From positions 1-64,000 of the forward strand of contig JAIQDT010014638.1 of assembly GCA_021521415.1 (NCBI GenBank): a stretch of DNA of 64,000 bases, read 5' to 3'. Positions 47,131-58,012 of the stretch are shown here, piece by piece (the stretch's first letter is position 1; the number at the start of each line of letters is the position of its first letter). Below the pieces are notes generated by a model, which had not been told where the DNA came from, did no database searches, and saw only the letters and a list, made by a program, of their open reading frames with translations. The DNA is from Bidens hawaiensis. Taxonomy: Eukaryota > Streptophyta > Magnoliopsida > Asterales > Asteraceae. A program made the position numbers and the translations under genes.

Positions 47131-50100
47131 TGTAACGATTCCGGCAAATTCAGGTATACCCTAGCCGGAATATACTATTTACGTGTTATTTAATATTGAT
47201 TATATGAGTTATAGCACGTTTATACGAATATATATGGTTCACAGTATGAATCATACTCAATTATATAGTGAATCATATTGGAATTACAATTAACCAATGA
47301 ACGATTATTGAAACCCGAACAAATCGGGAATTACATTATAGTTGAAATATATAATGTTTAGTGATATTTACGAGGTATTAATGCTTCGGGATAAGTGAAT
47401 TATAGCACAGAAAAAGGATTTCGATTTATTTGTACGTCGGTACGATAAACGAAACCTTTAACACCAAACCAAGCAAGAGACGATCAATCAAGCCGAAAAA
47501 GATGCGTAATTATTAATAATATGATGTTTTAATGTCATGGGCTAAGTTTTTTTAAGTTTTTAAATCAGTTTTATGTAAATTTCATTTTGACCCGAAAAAC
47601 GACCATTTTAATTTCGTTTCAAGCCGAATTACGAGTTTAAACGAGAAACGAACTGAACCAGATTATCCACAACATTATCCGGATTGTGTAATCCAAATGT
47701 GTGGACAATATTTGAGATGTGGGCCCCCCCCACACCACCACTTAGGCCGGCCACCCCTTTCCCACACATTATACATTTCATTTTTTTTTTACAACAATTC
47801 TCTCACAAAAACTCTCTCAAACTCTCTCAAATCTCTAACACTTTCAAGCTTTCTTCCAAGATCATCATAGTTTAACCAAGATTTTGAAGGTATAAGCATG
47901 TTACATTACATAATCTTTGGTGTTAATTACTTAGTTTTGAGTTGTTTTTGCAAGAAAAAAAGGGTTCCAAGTGAAATATGGGTGAAAACCCGAGATGGAA
48001 CCGGTTCTCGTATGATCAAGGGATGTATACAAGTTATACAAAGGATCTTGATCCAAGTAATTAGTTAAAAGTGTTTAGAATGAATTTTTACGGTTGAAAT
48101 CTTGTCAAATGAAGTTTCCATGTGAAAGACGGGTGAGAATCCGAGATGAAACCGACTCTTGCATGACCAAGAGATGTATACAAGTTATACAAGGGATCTT
48201 GGTCCAAGAAATGAGTAAAAAGAGTCGAGAACGGATTTTTACGGTCAAAATCGTTGTTTTGATGTTTTAACCGACACTAGGAAAGAAATGGCTTGATTGT
48301 GGTATAACTTGCTTGGTGTGGTGTTGATGTGCTTGTAAGTGTTGTATCTAGCGGCTAGCAAAGGCTCGAAACCGAGATCCTTGCGATCTAAAGCTAGAAA
48401 ACACAAAATAGTTCGGTTTTCGTGTGTTTATGAAAAATGGACAGATTTACGTGTGCTTAGAGTCGGGTCACGAAATTTCACAGAGATGATCTACACATGA
48501 AAATATGAGATCTGTGAATTTTTGGTAATTTTTGGATAAAAGATGAATATTTGGTGAATTTAATGCTCGGTTTTGGCCAAAAATAGTGAAAAATAGCAAA
48601 ACATGATGAAAAATTCCGGAAAATTTAAGATAAGCTTTTTATAACATATAAAAGTCACCCACAAAATTTGAGCTCAGTTGGAAAAGTCTAAGTAGGCTTT
48701 TCGGTGAAACGAGTTCTAGGGCTTTCTAGCTCGGTTTTGGGTGAAAATGGCTTGAAAAATAAGTTTTAAATTCTGGAAAAATTCCAGAAAGTTATGAGGA
48801 TGAAAAATATCATCCCAGAAAAATTTGGGATTTTTCTAAAGTGTTTTGGTATTTTTGATATATTTAGTATTTTAATAAGATTTAAAAATAGATAAATAAA
48901 TGTGAATATAGGAAAATAAATCTGGGAAAATTTTACAAAATTCCTTACTGTCAAATTAAGTTTTGTGCAAAATTTCAAGACCCGAGACTAATCGGGTAAT
49001 TATTTGTGCTAAAAAGAACATAAAAAAAACAAGTTTTTAAAGCTTAAAACGTGTAAACCGGCAAAGTTCGCATAAGCGAGCTGACTGGTACATGAAAACT
49101 CTAAAAATGGACTATTTCATAAATCTAAGTAAATGAAGTAAAAATAAATCATCCGAAAATAATTCGGATGATTTGGGTAATTTTACCCGATTTTACCGTT
49201 TCCGGCACCGAAATACCGGGAACGGGCCCCACGGCCAAACGGGGTGTCAAACCGAGCTATAATTTCATCACCTTAACTAAATTGACTGTCAAACTCTAAG
49301 CAATGTCACAATCTGAGTCCTTAGAAGTGTCACGGGGTTAACATTGTCCCCGAATCGAGTACAGTACTGGGTTAACTATGTTCCCAGATGTACCGATTGA
49401 TACGTATTTAAGTTATGGGAATTATATAGTAACGACTAGATATTATATTACAGATCCAGGCACGTAGCTGTTCCTTATATTACTCACCGACTCACAAAAA
49501 GGTGAGTTTTCACGAGCCCCTTTTTAATGAATTGTTTTAATTATATTTTCCCGGGGCGGAAAACATGTCTCATTTAAAGTATTTAAGTACATACCGATCG
49601 TATGGAAATACTTGTACAATTATATATATATGGTTTGATGCACAGAATATATAAATTGTTTATCAGGGGTTTTTATTGTTCTGGGGTAACATAGTTCCCA
49701 GGGGTTATTATTGTTCTGGGGTAACATAGTTCCCAGGGGTTATTATTGTTCTGGGGTAACATAGTTCCCAGGGGTAGTTATTGTTCTGGGGTAACATAGT
49801 TCCCAGGGGTTTTTATTGTTCTGGGGTAACATAGTTCCCAGGGGTTATTATTGTTCTGGGGTAACATAGTTCCCAGGGGTATTTATTGTTCTGGGGTAAC
49901 ATAGTTCCCAGGGGTTATTATTGTTCTGGGGTAACATAGTTCCCAGAAAGTTAATGGAAATGTTCTGGGGTAACATAGTTCCCAGCATGATTATATTGCT
50001 AATAAATGATTATTAAAATGATTTGTCAGTGTTTATTTAAATTAGTGAAACTCACCAACTATTCGTAGTTGACCCGTTTTCTTTACATGTTTTCTAGGTA

Positions 50101-50358
50101 TGCCCAAGTTGGATTGATTGATGTGTGCTTAACTATCTGTGCTACCTGTTGGAAGCTTGCTGCTCTATGTTTTGTAATGAATTTATTAATGTCTTATCGG
50201 TAAAATATGTGTGTAACACCTAGACAGTAATGAAACTCGCAACAATGTAATATGTTATAAATTAATGTAGTGGTATTTTCTTTATAAGCAATGCTGTTGA
50301 TATCAGATGTGTCTGTTGCATCCCGTGTACGTTTCAGCTGCGGTTACGGGGTGTTACA
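47131..50358 (+). mobile_element. Tekay 3' LTR
   Basis: 3228 bp, same termini as the 5' LTR. Differences I noted include A/T at the 14th residue group (TTGATTATATG against TTGATTAAATG), one C fewer in the C-run near 47723, one extra G in GAAAAATGGACAG, and GTTTCAGC against GTTTCCGC near the end. The nine-unit array is at 49670-49985, hairpin 50056-50071, acceptor-like AG at 50097. Confidence 0.95.
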
Positions 50359-52192
50359 CCTTTAAAGCCATTTGATAATTCTTCGGTTCAATCTGGCTTA
50401 TAAAGCAGGTGTACAGGCATTCATTGATTATTCCTGTCTCCTTAATGCTTGTATAAACACAGGTGTGTTCATTCAAGCTACTTCTCGTTTGTACACCTGA
50501 GGACACATCACCAATCACATTATCCAAAGGGTGATCTTTATGAATTCTCGTGGTCGGAACAGAACCGACATGCAAATTATCTTCTAAATTAGAAGAGATC
50601 TCGTCAATGGTTGTCTCTGGCTGAGAGTGAAATGGATTGATAAATTCTTCTTCAGTCGAGGCAGCAGGGGTACCAGTAGAGTTTGATGAGGAAGGTTGAC
50701 ATTTATCAATCAACTGTCTTTGCAATAGATTTTCTTCCTCATCAAGTATCATCTTCATTGCAATTCTTTCTTCTTCTTCAGAAATTTCAAAATCTGGTAT
50801 GTTAAAAGACTTAAAAAGCTTAACATAGTCGAAAAGCTCAGCAGGTCCATTGCTTGGTTTTGGCGGTTGGTAACTTGTGATGTCGGTGTTACACACCACC
50901 TCCACCTTGCAGGTCGAAGTATTGAAGACACGTCTGTTGGGAGTACCAACAACATAACCGACTAAGATTCCTTCATCGGCTACTTCGCCAAATTTAGAAT
51001 TTGTCTTCAAGATCGAACAAGGGGACCCGAATGGTTCAAGACCACTCAAGTTGGGCTTCCTTCCATGCATAAGCTCGTAACACGTTTTACCAAGTCTCTT
51101 AACAGTTAACACTCTATTCAGAACATAGCAGGCTGTAGCAACTACTTCAGCCCAGAACATCACAGGAAGCTTCGAATCTGCCAGCATAGTTCTGGCTCCT
51201 TCAATTAAAGTTCGGTTCTTCCTTTCAGCCACTCCATTCTGTTGCGGAGTATACGGAGCGCTGTATTGGTGTTCGATTCCTTTCTGAAGACAGAAGATCT
51301 CCATCTCAAAATTCTTGAACTCCGTTCCATTGTCACTCCTGATGAACTTAACTGTTTTACCCATGACGTTCTCAACTTTGGTAATCAAATTCTTCACCAT
51401 TTGAGCCGTCTCATCTTTCGATTTCAGAAAATATACCCACGAATATCGCGAGTAGTCATCAGTGATCACCAAGCAGTAAGAAGTACCTCCTAGACTTTTT
51501 GCATACACGGGACCGAAGAGATCCATGTGAAGCAGTTCTAGAGTACTGGCAATAGAGTTGACCTTCTTGGTGAGATGGGACTTCTTGTGTTGCTTTCCCT
51601 TCTTGCATGCTATACATTTGTCTTCAAAGTTAAAACTTTTCAAGGGAACGCCCATCACAAGTCCATTCCTGACAATGTTGTTCATCTTCCGAAGATGAAT
51701 GTGCCCCATTCTCCTGTGCCACAGTTCGGATTCCGATTCGCTTGCTTTCGTCATTAAACATGATTCTTCCGTGGCCATTTCAATAGACCTCATATCCAAC
51801 ACATAAGTATTTGTATCACGTGGAGCTTTCATCACTATCCACTCGTCTGGTATCTGAAAACCAGGCTTCAACACGATCGCCTCATTCTTCGTGAAATGAA
51901 CAGTGTACTCCTTATCACAAATCTGCGACACACTCAGCAGATTGTGCTTCAACTCTTCTACAAAGTTCACATTCTCAAGAGTCATTTTTCCATTGGACAC
52001 CGTTCCTCTTCCAGTAATTCTGCCTCCACTTTCACCGGCAAAGCTAACTCTCGCTCCTTGAACAGGTTTTAAGTCGTGCAACAAGTATTTGTTACCCGTC
52101 ATGTGCCGGGAACAGCCGCTATCTACAATCCAAAGACTGTGGGCAGCCCTGTTCAACTGTTCCTGCACAATAAAGCAAAGGATTAGAATCTA
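50359..52192 (-). pseudogene. Copia A pol, first part: protease and integrase
   Basis: Reading leftwards: retropepsin WIVDSGCSRHMTG (catalytic Asp present), GAG-pre-integrase (ELWHRRMGHIHLRKMNNIV, CIACKKGKQ zinc-binding residues), integrase core with D in LLHMDLFGPV, D in IRSDNGTEFKN and E in NGVAERKNRTLIEGARTM, then the linker to RT (PKNYQMALK), where the Tekay element interrupts it. The frame has no ATG at its left edge (the codon at 52168 is GTG). It opens at a TAG at about 52192-52190, overlapping the gag stop by a few bases in the -1 frame. Expression therefore needs a frameshift, readthrough or splicing; AG in TTTATTGTGCAG at about 52163 looks like an acceptor. Confidence 0.9.
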
Positions 52193-54822
52193 GGGACCCA
52201 AGACCAATTGGTCTTGGATCTATACATCCCGTACTTCTGCTTTCCAAAGTTAGCATCTGGATAATTCCTGTCAGTCCTATTAGGAAATCTCCTTGGAAAT
52301 TGAGTGTGAGGCCTTCCAAATCTATGTATATTGAAAGTATTATATCTCGTGGTTTGGTTATTAGCATTGTTAAACTGAGGTTTGTTTCTGTGAAAACCTG
52401 AATTAGTTACATTTCGGAACTTTGAAGGGTTTTCATTTTTAGCTGTACTAAAATTACCATTAGGCTTATGCTCAGTTTTAATAGGCCTCACACCTCTGAA
52501 TTTCGGCGTCAGAGGGCAATCTGCAACAAGATGTCCTAACTTATTACACCTAAAACAACACCTATGCTCCATTTTCTTTTCAAAGGTTGTTTTGGATGTC
52601 GAGGCTGTGTTACCGGCCGTTCGTCTCACAAAAGGTGGGACGTACGGGTTGAGTGGAGTACTCTTTTTATAAGTTTTATCTTTTTCTCCACCAGTGGGTA
52701 ACACTACCTTCTCTTTTGTCTTACCTGATTCGGACAACTTATCCGAATCTGATGAGATTGGACTCGTAACAGAAATTTTCACACTTGAAACAGGCGAACT
52801 CGTTTCGCCACTACTAACACTTGGTTCTTTACTTGTAACCTTGATTGGAACTGTCTGAGGAAGTTCAAAATCAACAGATTTCTGAACACTAGGGTTAAAA
52901 GTGTAATTGTGGTTATAAGGTGGTGGAACCTCGTGATAACCAATTCCTCCCCTCTTCGCAGAGGAATCTTGACCACTAACAAGGTGATCAAGAATAGCTG
53001 AGGAATTTCTGAACTGCTTAAGTTTTCGGTTCAGTTCCACCACTTTCACCTGGTGGTCAGCAATCTGCTTTTCTCGTTCAGCAATCAGTTTAGTCTTTTC
53101 TTCTAAAACCTCATAACTTAGATCAATTACTTCAATTTTTTCAGCAAGTTTTGTTTTTAAGCTTTTAACATCTTTTACACACGCTTTTATTTTAACTTTG
53201 TAACTGTTTTCTCTTGCTTTCATAAAGTGATGATCTTCTTTAAGAGTTTTAAATTCAGCATCTAAACGAACATACTGATCAGTTAAGGTAGCAAGTTGCT
53301 CAGACAAATTCTCACATTTAGTACAAATAGGTTTAGAACTTACCTCGGAGAGTTGATCATTGTTATCTGCCATGAAAGCTTTTTCCTTACCAGTAGCTTT
53401 CTCTTCTCCGGTAATCTTCTCACATTCTTCATTCTCAACCTTAGCCATATTTGCCTGCTCACTAGTTTCATTCGAATGCAGGTTCCAGTTGTATTCACCT
53501 GCTTCTCTGGACATCATGGCATTGACTTCTTTACTACTCCCAGTGTGCTGTGCAGACCGGCCTAGACCACGTTCAACTCGCTCATTTTTGCACTCTTTGG
53601 CAAAGTGCCCGTTTTGTTGACAGTTATAGCACCTCACCTTAGACTTGTCGAACCCTGGCCTGCCACCAACAAACTTTCTCCCCGTCTTTCTCATAAACTT
53701 CTTCACTCTCCTCACTATCATGGCCATCTGCCATTGTAAATCCATTTCCTCCAGATCATCAACATCGATCTGGTCATAGTCTTCATCCAGCATCGCTGGA
53801 TCAACAACCTTTCCTTGAATATAGTTTTCATATGAAGCAATAAACGAAGCAAAGATGCCAAACTGCTCTTCAGCAGATTTGACGCTCATTGGCATCTTAG
53901 AGTAATTATTGCTTGAGGAACTTGAGGATCCACTACTCTTGCTTGCTGTCTGTTGAGTACCACTTGATCCACCCGCAACAAAGCAAACATCCCCATTTGA
54001 GTTTACTGACACATGCCCCTCCTGTGAAGACTTGGCACCCGACTCGCCCTTCGAGTAGTAGGCGGCAGAATCAGTCTTTGAACTTGAATTGGAGTTTACT
54101 TTAGCACCGTACATGCCAGGATCTTGAACCTGATCCATAGATGTTTCTTTTCTTACCATATTAAGCTCAAAAGTTCTGAGCTTGTTGACAGTGGTTTCAA
54201 GATCATAAGTAGGGAAGTCCTTGTCTTCCCTCATCAGTACAGTATACATCTTCCATTTTGGTGGGAGGGCATCGAGAAGCTTTTCCACAATCTCTTCTTC
54301 TCGGTAGGAAATGGAGTAGTTACTCAATTCAGTCATTAGATGATAATATCGAGTGATAATATCATCAAGAGATTCGTTCTTCAAGTACTTAAAGACTGAA
54401 AATTGAGTTTTGAGCAACTTTATCTTTGAAGCCCGAATACCTACATTCCCTTCAAATCTGTTCTCAAGAGCTTCCCAAATCTCTCTAGCTGATGTATACT
54501 TTCTGAACGTATGGAGGATCTCCTGTGGAAGAGCCATTGTGATTGCAGCATGAGCCTTGCTTTCGGCTTCATACATCTTTTTCTCCTCCTCTTCCATTTT
54601 ACTGTATTTCTTGATTTGGTCTCGACCCTCATACTCCATGACTGGTGGAATATATCCATCTTGGATGCATACCCACATTTTCGCATCCTGGTACTTAACG
54701 TATTGTATGAACCGATCCTTCCACGCGACAAAATCGGTTCCCTTCAGCAACCTTGGGGCCTTTGTAGCTGACCCCGCTTCAACTTCCATCTTTACAAGCT
54801 CCGATATGTTGATCGACGACAT
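52183..54822 (-). CDS. Copia A gag (879 residues)
   Basis: Intact frame from ATG 54822 (MSSINISELVKMEVEAG). The N-terminal UBN2/retrotran-gag region is about 20-230 (LLKGTDFVAWKDRFIQYVKY, WEALENRFEGN, VEKLLDALPPKWKMY). A first CCHC knuckle, CYNCQQNGHFAKEC, is at about 398. A long coiled-coil-rich middle follows (KCENLSEQLATLTDQYVRLD onward), then a Ser-rich linker and a second knuckle CCFRCNKLGHLVADC at about 755. The tail is Asn/Arg/Phe-rich. It is about twice the length of a typical copia Gag, mostly from the coiled-coil insert. It would form the particle and bind RNA. It ends WVPRF with TAA at 52183. Confidence 0.92.
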   Translation of the reverse strand: MSSINISELVKMEVEAGSATKAPRLLKGTDFVAWKDRFIQYVKYQDAKMWVCIQDGYIPPVMEYEGRDQIKKYSKMEEEEKKMYEAESKAHAAITMALPQEILHTFRKYTSAREIWEALENRFEGNVGIRASKIKLLKTQFSVFKYLKNESLDDIITRYYHLMTELSNYSISYREEEIVEKLLDALPPKWKMYTVLMREDKDFPTYDLETTVNKLRTFELNMVRKETSMDQVQDPGMYGAKVNSNSSSKTDSAAYYSKGESGAKSSQEGHVSVNSNGDVCFVAGGSSGTQQTASKSSGSSSSSSNNYSKMPMSVKSAEEQFGIFASFIASYENYIQGKVVDPAMLDEDYDQIDVDDLEEMDLQWQMAMIVRRVKKFMRKTGRKFVGGRPGFDKSKVRCYNCQQNGHFAKECKNERVERGLGRSAQHTGSSKEVNAMMSREAGEYNWNLHSNETSEQANMAKVENEECEKITGEEKATGKEKAFMADNNDQLSEVSSKPICTKCENLSEQLATLTDQYVRLDAEFKTLKEDHHFMKARENSYKVKIKACVKDVKSLKTKLAEKIEVIDLSYEVLEEKTKLIAEREKQIADHQVKVVELNRKLKQFRNSSAILDHLVSGQDSSAKRGGIGYHEVPPPYNHNYTFNPSVQKSVDFELPQTVPIKVTSKEPSVSSGETSSPVSSVKISVTSPISSDSDKLSESGKTKEKVVLPTGGEKDKTYKKSTPLNPYVPPFVRRTAGNTASTSKTTFEKKMEHRCCFRCNKLGHLVADCPLTPKFRGVRPIKTEHKPNGNFSTAKNENPSKFRNVTNSGFHRNKPQFNNANNQTTRYNTFNIHRFGRPHTQFPRRFPNRTDRNYPDANFGKQKYGMYRSKTNWSWVPRF

Positions 54823-56655
54823 CCTTCTTGAAGACTAAGAAACCCGAAAAATTCTGAGTAGGCGAAGTTAAAAAATATTTTCTTCTGAACAGTACTGTAG
54901 GCGAAGTTAAGGATAACTTCGCTTAAGTAATAACTTCGCTGGATCTTTCTTAAATTCGCGTGACTGGGCGAAGTTGAGAATAACTTCGCTTAGGGTAAGC
55001 GAACTTAGAAAGTAGGCGAACTTGAAGAAAAATTCACTGAGCTAGGCGAACTTGATGAGAACTTCGCTAAGTTAGGCGAAGTTGAGGAGGTAGGCGAAGT
55101 TGTAAATTACTTCGCTTCTCCTTATATCTTCGCCGAAACCCTACGTATCCTGACGGCAACTTCGCCTGATGAACAGCAACTTCGCCTGACGAACTTAAAC
55201 TTTCTGCAGATCTGAAAATCGGATTTTAACGAAGTTTTTGACGGTTTAAAAGCTTGAACACACTGGTAGGAGGCTAGAATGAGCAAAAACACCAAAAACT
55301 CGTCCCGTGAATAGTCGAAACGGGACAAATTCTACACCCGCGTGGATCAAGTTGATACACAGAAGGCAGAAGTTGTTACAACTTCGCCATTGGCGAAGTT
55401 GTTCTAACTTCGCCTAAGTTGTGCTAACTTCGCCTGTGGCGTTCTGCTGGTCTGAATTGCATAGTGACGGTCAGAAAATGCACCAACAGTCTCCCCTTTG
55501 ACCGTTGCTCTCAATTCTAACAAACACAAAAGATCATCTGTTACAAAACATGCACCAACAGACTCCCTCTTAACTGATGATCTTCTGTTTGCTCATCAAC
55601 CAGCCGTGTCTGAAACTGTCCTATAGCTTCACAAATCTACCAGTCACCCAGCGTCTTCCATATCAGATCTCCCCTTCAGTGTAAGCTTCTCCGACTATAA
55701 CGATTGAGGTCTTTGAAATGCATGCATCCTCGTGCCAATAGATCATCTCAACCAATCACGTGAGTCCATCTGACTTCACCAACACGTGAAGTTGGGCTTC
55801 CTCCACAACTTCACCAACTCGTCGGCATACGATAAGGTTTAATCTTCAACTACTCAACATCAAGTGATCAATTTCATCACAAAACCACCTTGACAGAATC
55901 TAACACATGACCATTAATTAATCTGAAGCATCTTCAATCACCAGGGATAACGATCAAGAACATAAACACTTTAATTCCCGATTAAATCCAACTTGTTCCA
56001 GAATTTTCACTCTAATAAATGTGCATCACGTTTCAGGATCCAATTCTCGAACGCCTTGAAAATAACATAAATAATATGCTCTGACCGCAATCCAGTAATG
56101 ATGAAAACCTTCAGTTCAATTTGACTTTCTTCAGTTGGTCAACCTCGAACAACAACAATTTCATTGCCCACAAACACCCAAATATGTGTCAATATCCAGT
56201 TTCAATCAATATCCCATTCTCAAACTCAACTCCATATCCAGAGTTGACACGTATTTGTTCACACGTAAGACCAAAAGATAACAAGATCACTCGTTGACGG
56301 AACAACATCTTCGGTCTCACAATAATCGTGTACACCTGGCCATACAGACGAAAACACCAAAATAACTTCGCCTGCGGCGCTGTTCGGCTAAAGTTAACAT
56401 CGCCAGTCCATAACTTCGCCTGGCTATAACTTCGCCTGTCCATAACATCGCCTGACTGATAAGCGAACTTGTGAGGTAGGCGAAGTTGTGGATAACTTTG
56501 CTTAACCTTATATCTTCGCTGAAACCCTACGAACAGTGACGGCAACTTCGCCTGATGAACAATAACTTCGCCTGCGGCGCTGTTCGGCCAGAAACGCACA
56601 GAAACCTGCCAGAAACACCAAAACGCAGATCTCGAACCATAGCATAAGAGCCTAA
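54823..56655 (-). other. Copia A 5' leader with AACTTCGCC arrays and two PPT/LTR-start-like junctions
   Basis: 1.8 kb between PBS and gag. AACTTCGCC/AGGCGAAGTT arrays lie at 54857-55205, 55375-55442 and 56360-56590. Two copies of the LTR end TGCACCAACA, each followed by a pyrimidine tract (complement of a PPT), sit at 55479-55500 and 55551-55571, like the true junction at 31268-31290. The frame at 56189-56599 is opened by the array itself and I do not count it as a gene. The stretch 55580-56190 is non-coding with no repeats I recognise. Confidence 0.7.
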
Positions 56656-56668
56656 GGCTCTGATACCA
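56656..56668 (-). promoter_or_regulatory. Copia A primer binding site (tRNA-Met)
   Basis: GGCTCTGATACCA, the complement of TGGTATCAGAGCC, two bases from the 5' LTR at 56671. Confidence 0.9.
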
Positions 56669-56670
56669 AT

Positions 56671-57131
56671 TGTAGTTTCCCTGGACGGATCACACGAGAT
56701 ATCCCGATATACACAGGTGCGGAATCCCTGTGTAGATCGTTACGGACGTAGAACACAAACACACGAACACACGAAAATGATACGAACTAACACACGTTAT
56801 ATTAATAACTTAACACGTGATATAATCACAGTTACAGACTCTCGACCTCACGTCACTTGACTCACTGAATTACACGAACTCGAACTACCACAAAACCATA
56901 ATCCGTAACCTATATAAATACACGACAACTTCGCCTCAGGCGAAGTTGTCCATAACTTCGCTTGTTCAACAAGTTCGCCTAGGCGAACTTGTTAACAACT
57001 TCGCTTGGTTAACAAGTTCGCCTAAGCGAACTTGTCAACAACTTCGCTTTAAACAAACAAATACATAAACAATATTACAGACTCGATTACAGACACTAGA
57101 CATATGAACTACTGACATTTATGCACCAACA
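56671..57131 (-). mobile_element. Copia A 5' LTR with promoter
   Basis: 461 bp, nearly identical to 30817-31277. On the minus strand: palindromic array (57054-56924), TATTTATATA (56920-56911), then the transcribed part and PBS. The TATA box placement next to the palindromes suggests the motif is a promoter element. Confidence 0.95.
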
Positions 57132-57136
57132 GTGTA

Positions 57137-58007
57137 TGTCTTAATGACAAATGTGATAGTTATGAATGTATGCTTGACAGTACGTGGACGACCTTCGGGT
57201 ATTGCACGTATTGTTAAGGCAAGTATAGTGTAGTATGTATAATATGTTTATGTGAATACGGAAGTATGTACGACTATGATATGTATGATATTGAATGTAT
57301 GGATGTTATAATGAAGATGATAATGAAAGGTACGGTAAGGTTAAAGGGTTGAATACCCTAATAATATACGCAAAGGTTAAAAGGGTTGCATACCCTAATA
57401 ATATATGCGAAGGTTAAAGGGTTGCATACCCTAAAAATATATGCGAATGTTAAAGGGTTGCATACCCTAATAGTATATGCGAAGGTTAAAGGGTTGCATA
57501 CCCTAATAATATATGTGAATGTTAAAAGGGTTGCATACCCTAATAATATATGTGAAGGTTAAAGGGTTGCATACCCTAATAATATATGCGAAGGTTATTG
57601 GCTTAATGCTCTTTAAAACGTAAAGTATAGTTATGCAAGTATGAATGTATGAAGCATGTACGAAAGTATGTAGTTATGAATATGTTGTATGTGGTATGAT
57701 TAACTAGAACTCACTCAGCGTAGCTGATTTTTTGTATGAACGCAGGGGAGTAGAATGAGACAGCTGGCTTGAGCGGGGGCACATGGCAGAAAATAAGAGT
57801 CTGGCATCTGAAGATCTAAGACGTTCTTAATTAATGTTTTTGATTTGAAAGACAATTTGTTCGTTAAAGACAAAGTTATGGATGTGATTGTAATGTTTAT
57901 GAATTTTTTTAATATTCTGCGAAAGTTTTAATTAACTATTTTATTTAGAACTGTGTTTATGAGTAAATCCAACGTTCAAAGTGAGGCACCGGTAACGGGG
58001 CCTTACA
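57137..58007 (+). mobile_element. Nested solo LTR (gypsy D family), right piece
   Basis: This is the remainder of the LTR begun at 29461. It has a seven-unit hairpin repeat (57338-57597), the hairpin TCAGC-GTA-GCTGA (57715-57727) after GAACTCAC, an acceptor-like CGCAG ending at 57745, and the LTR end GGGGCCTTACA at 58007 followed by TSD TTCAT. Confidence 0.9.
57338..57597 (+). repeat. Tandem hairpin repeat, ~36 bp x 7
   Basis: Units GGTTAAAGGGTTGCATACCC then TAATAATATATGCGAA. Each folds as AGGGT-TGCAT-ACCCT. The unit is near-identical (inverted) to that at 60497-60645 but differs from the outer LTR's unit at 29029-29235. Confidence 0.9.
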
Positions 58008-58012
58008 TTCAT

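Larger units (their letters stand above)
37810..50358 (+). mobile_element. Tekay-type Ty3/gypsy chromovirus, young, near-complete
   Basis: TSD CCTTT is exact (37805-37809 and 50359-50363). LTRs are 3228 bp each, with roughly 14 substitutions and two 1-base indels by eye (about 0.4%). Order: LTR, tRNA-Met PBS, a small extra ORF with a membrane segment, gag-protease-RT, RNase H-integrase-chromodomain, PPT, LTR. Domain order and the chromodomain at the integrase C-terminus place it in the chromoviruses. Tekay/Del is my best match from the PVKVRW/FTWER-like chromodomain and long LTRs. Two single-base indels break pol. It lies inside copia A pol in the opposite orientation. Confidence 0.95.
30817..57131 (-). 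mobile_element. Copia A: young Ty1/copia element with a third ORF, split by a Tekay element
   Basis: TSD GTGTA (30812-30816 and 57132-57136) is exact. LTRs are 461 bp and differ at only two positions that I can see. In minus orientation: 5' LTR 56671-57131, PBS, leader, gag (54822-52183), pol (52192-50359 continued at 37809-36307), spacer, ORF3 (34175-31341), PPT, 3' LTR 30817-31277. Without the Tekay insertion it is about 13.8 kb, large for a copia element. The long extra ORF and size recall the Sirevirus group, but that placement is inference. One indel in pol (about 37556-37560) and the Tekay insertion inactivate it. Confidence 0.9.

Noticed and set aside
56189..56599. 136-codon minus-strand frame in the copia A leader
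   Set aside because: Much of it is the AACTTCGCC array, and it has no similarity to a known domain.
57337..57600. Telomere-like repeats (ACCCTAA)
   Set aside because: The unit is about 36 bp with only one ACCCTAA per unit, and the array lies inside an LTR.
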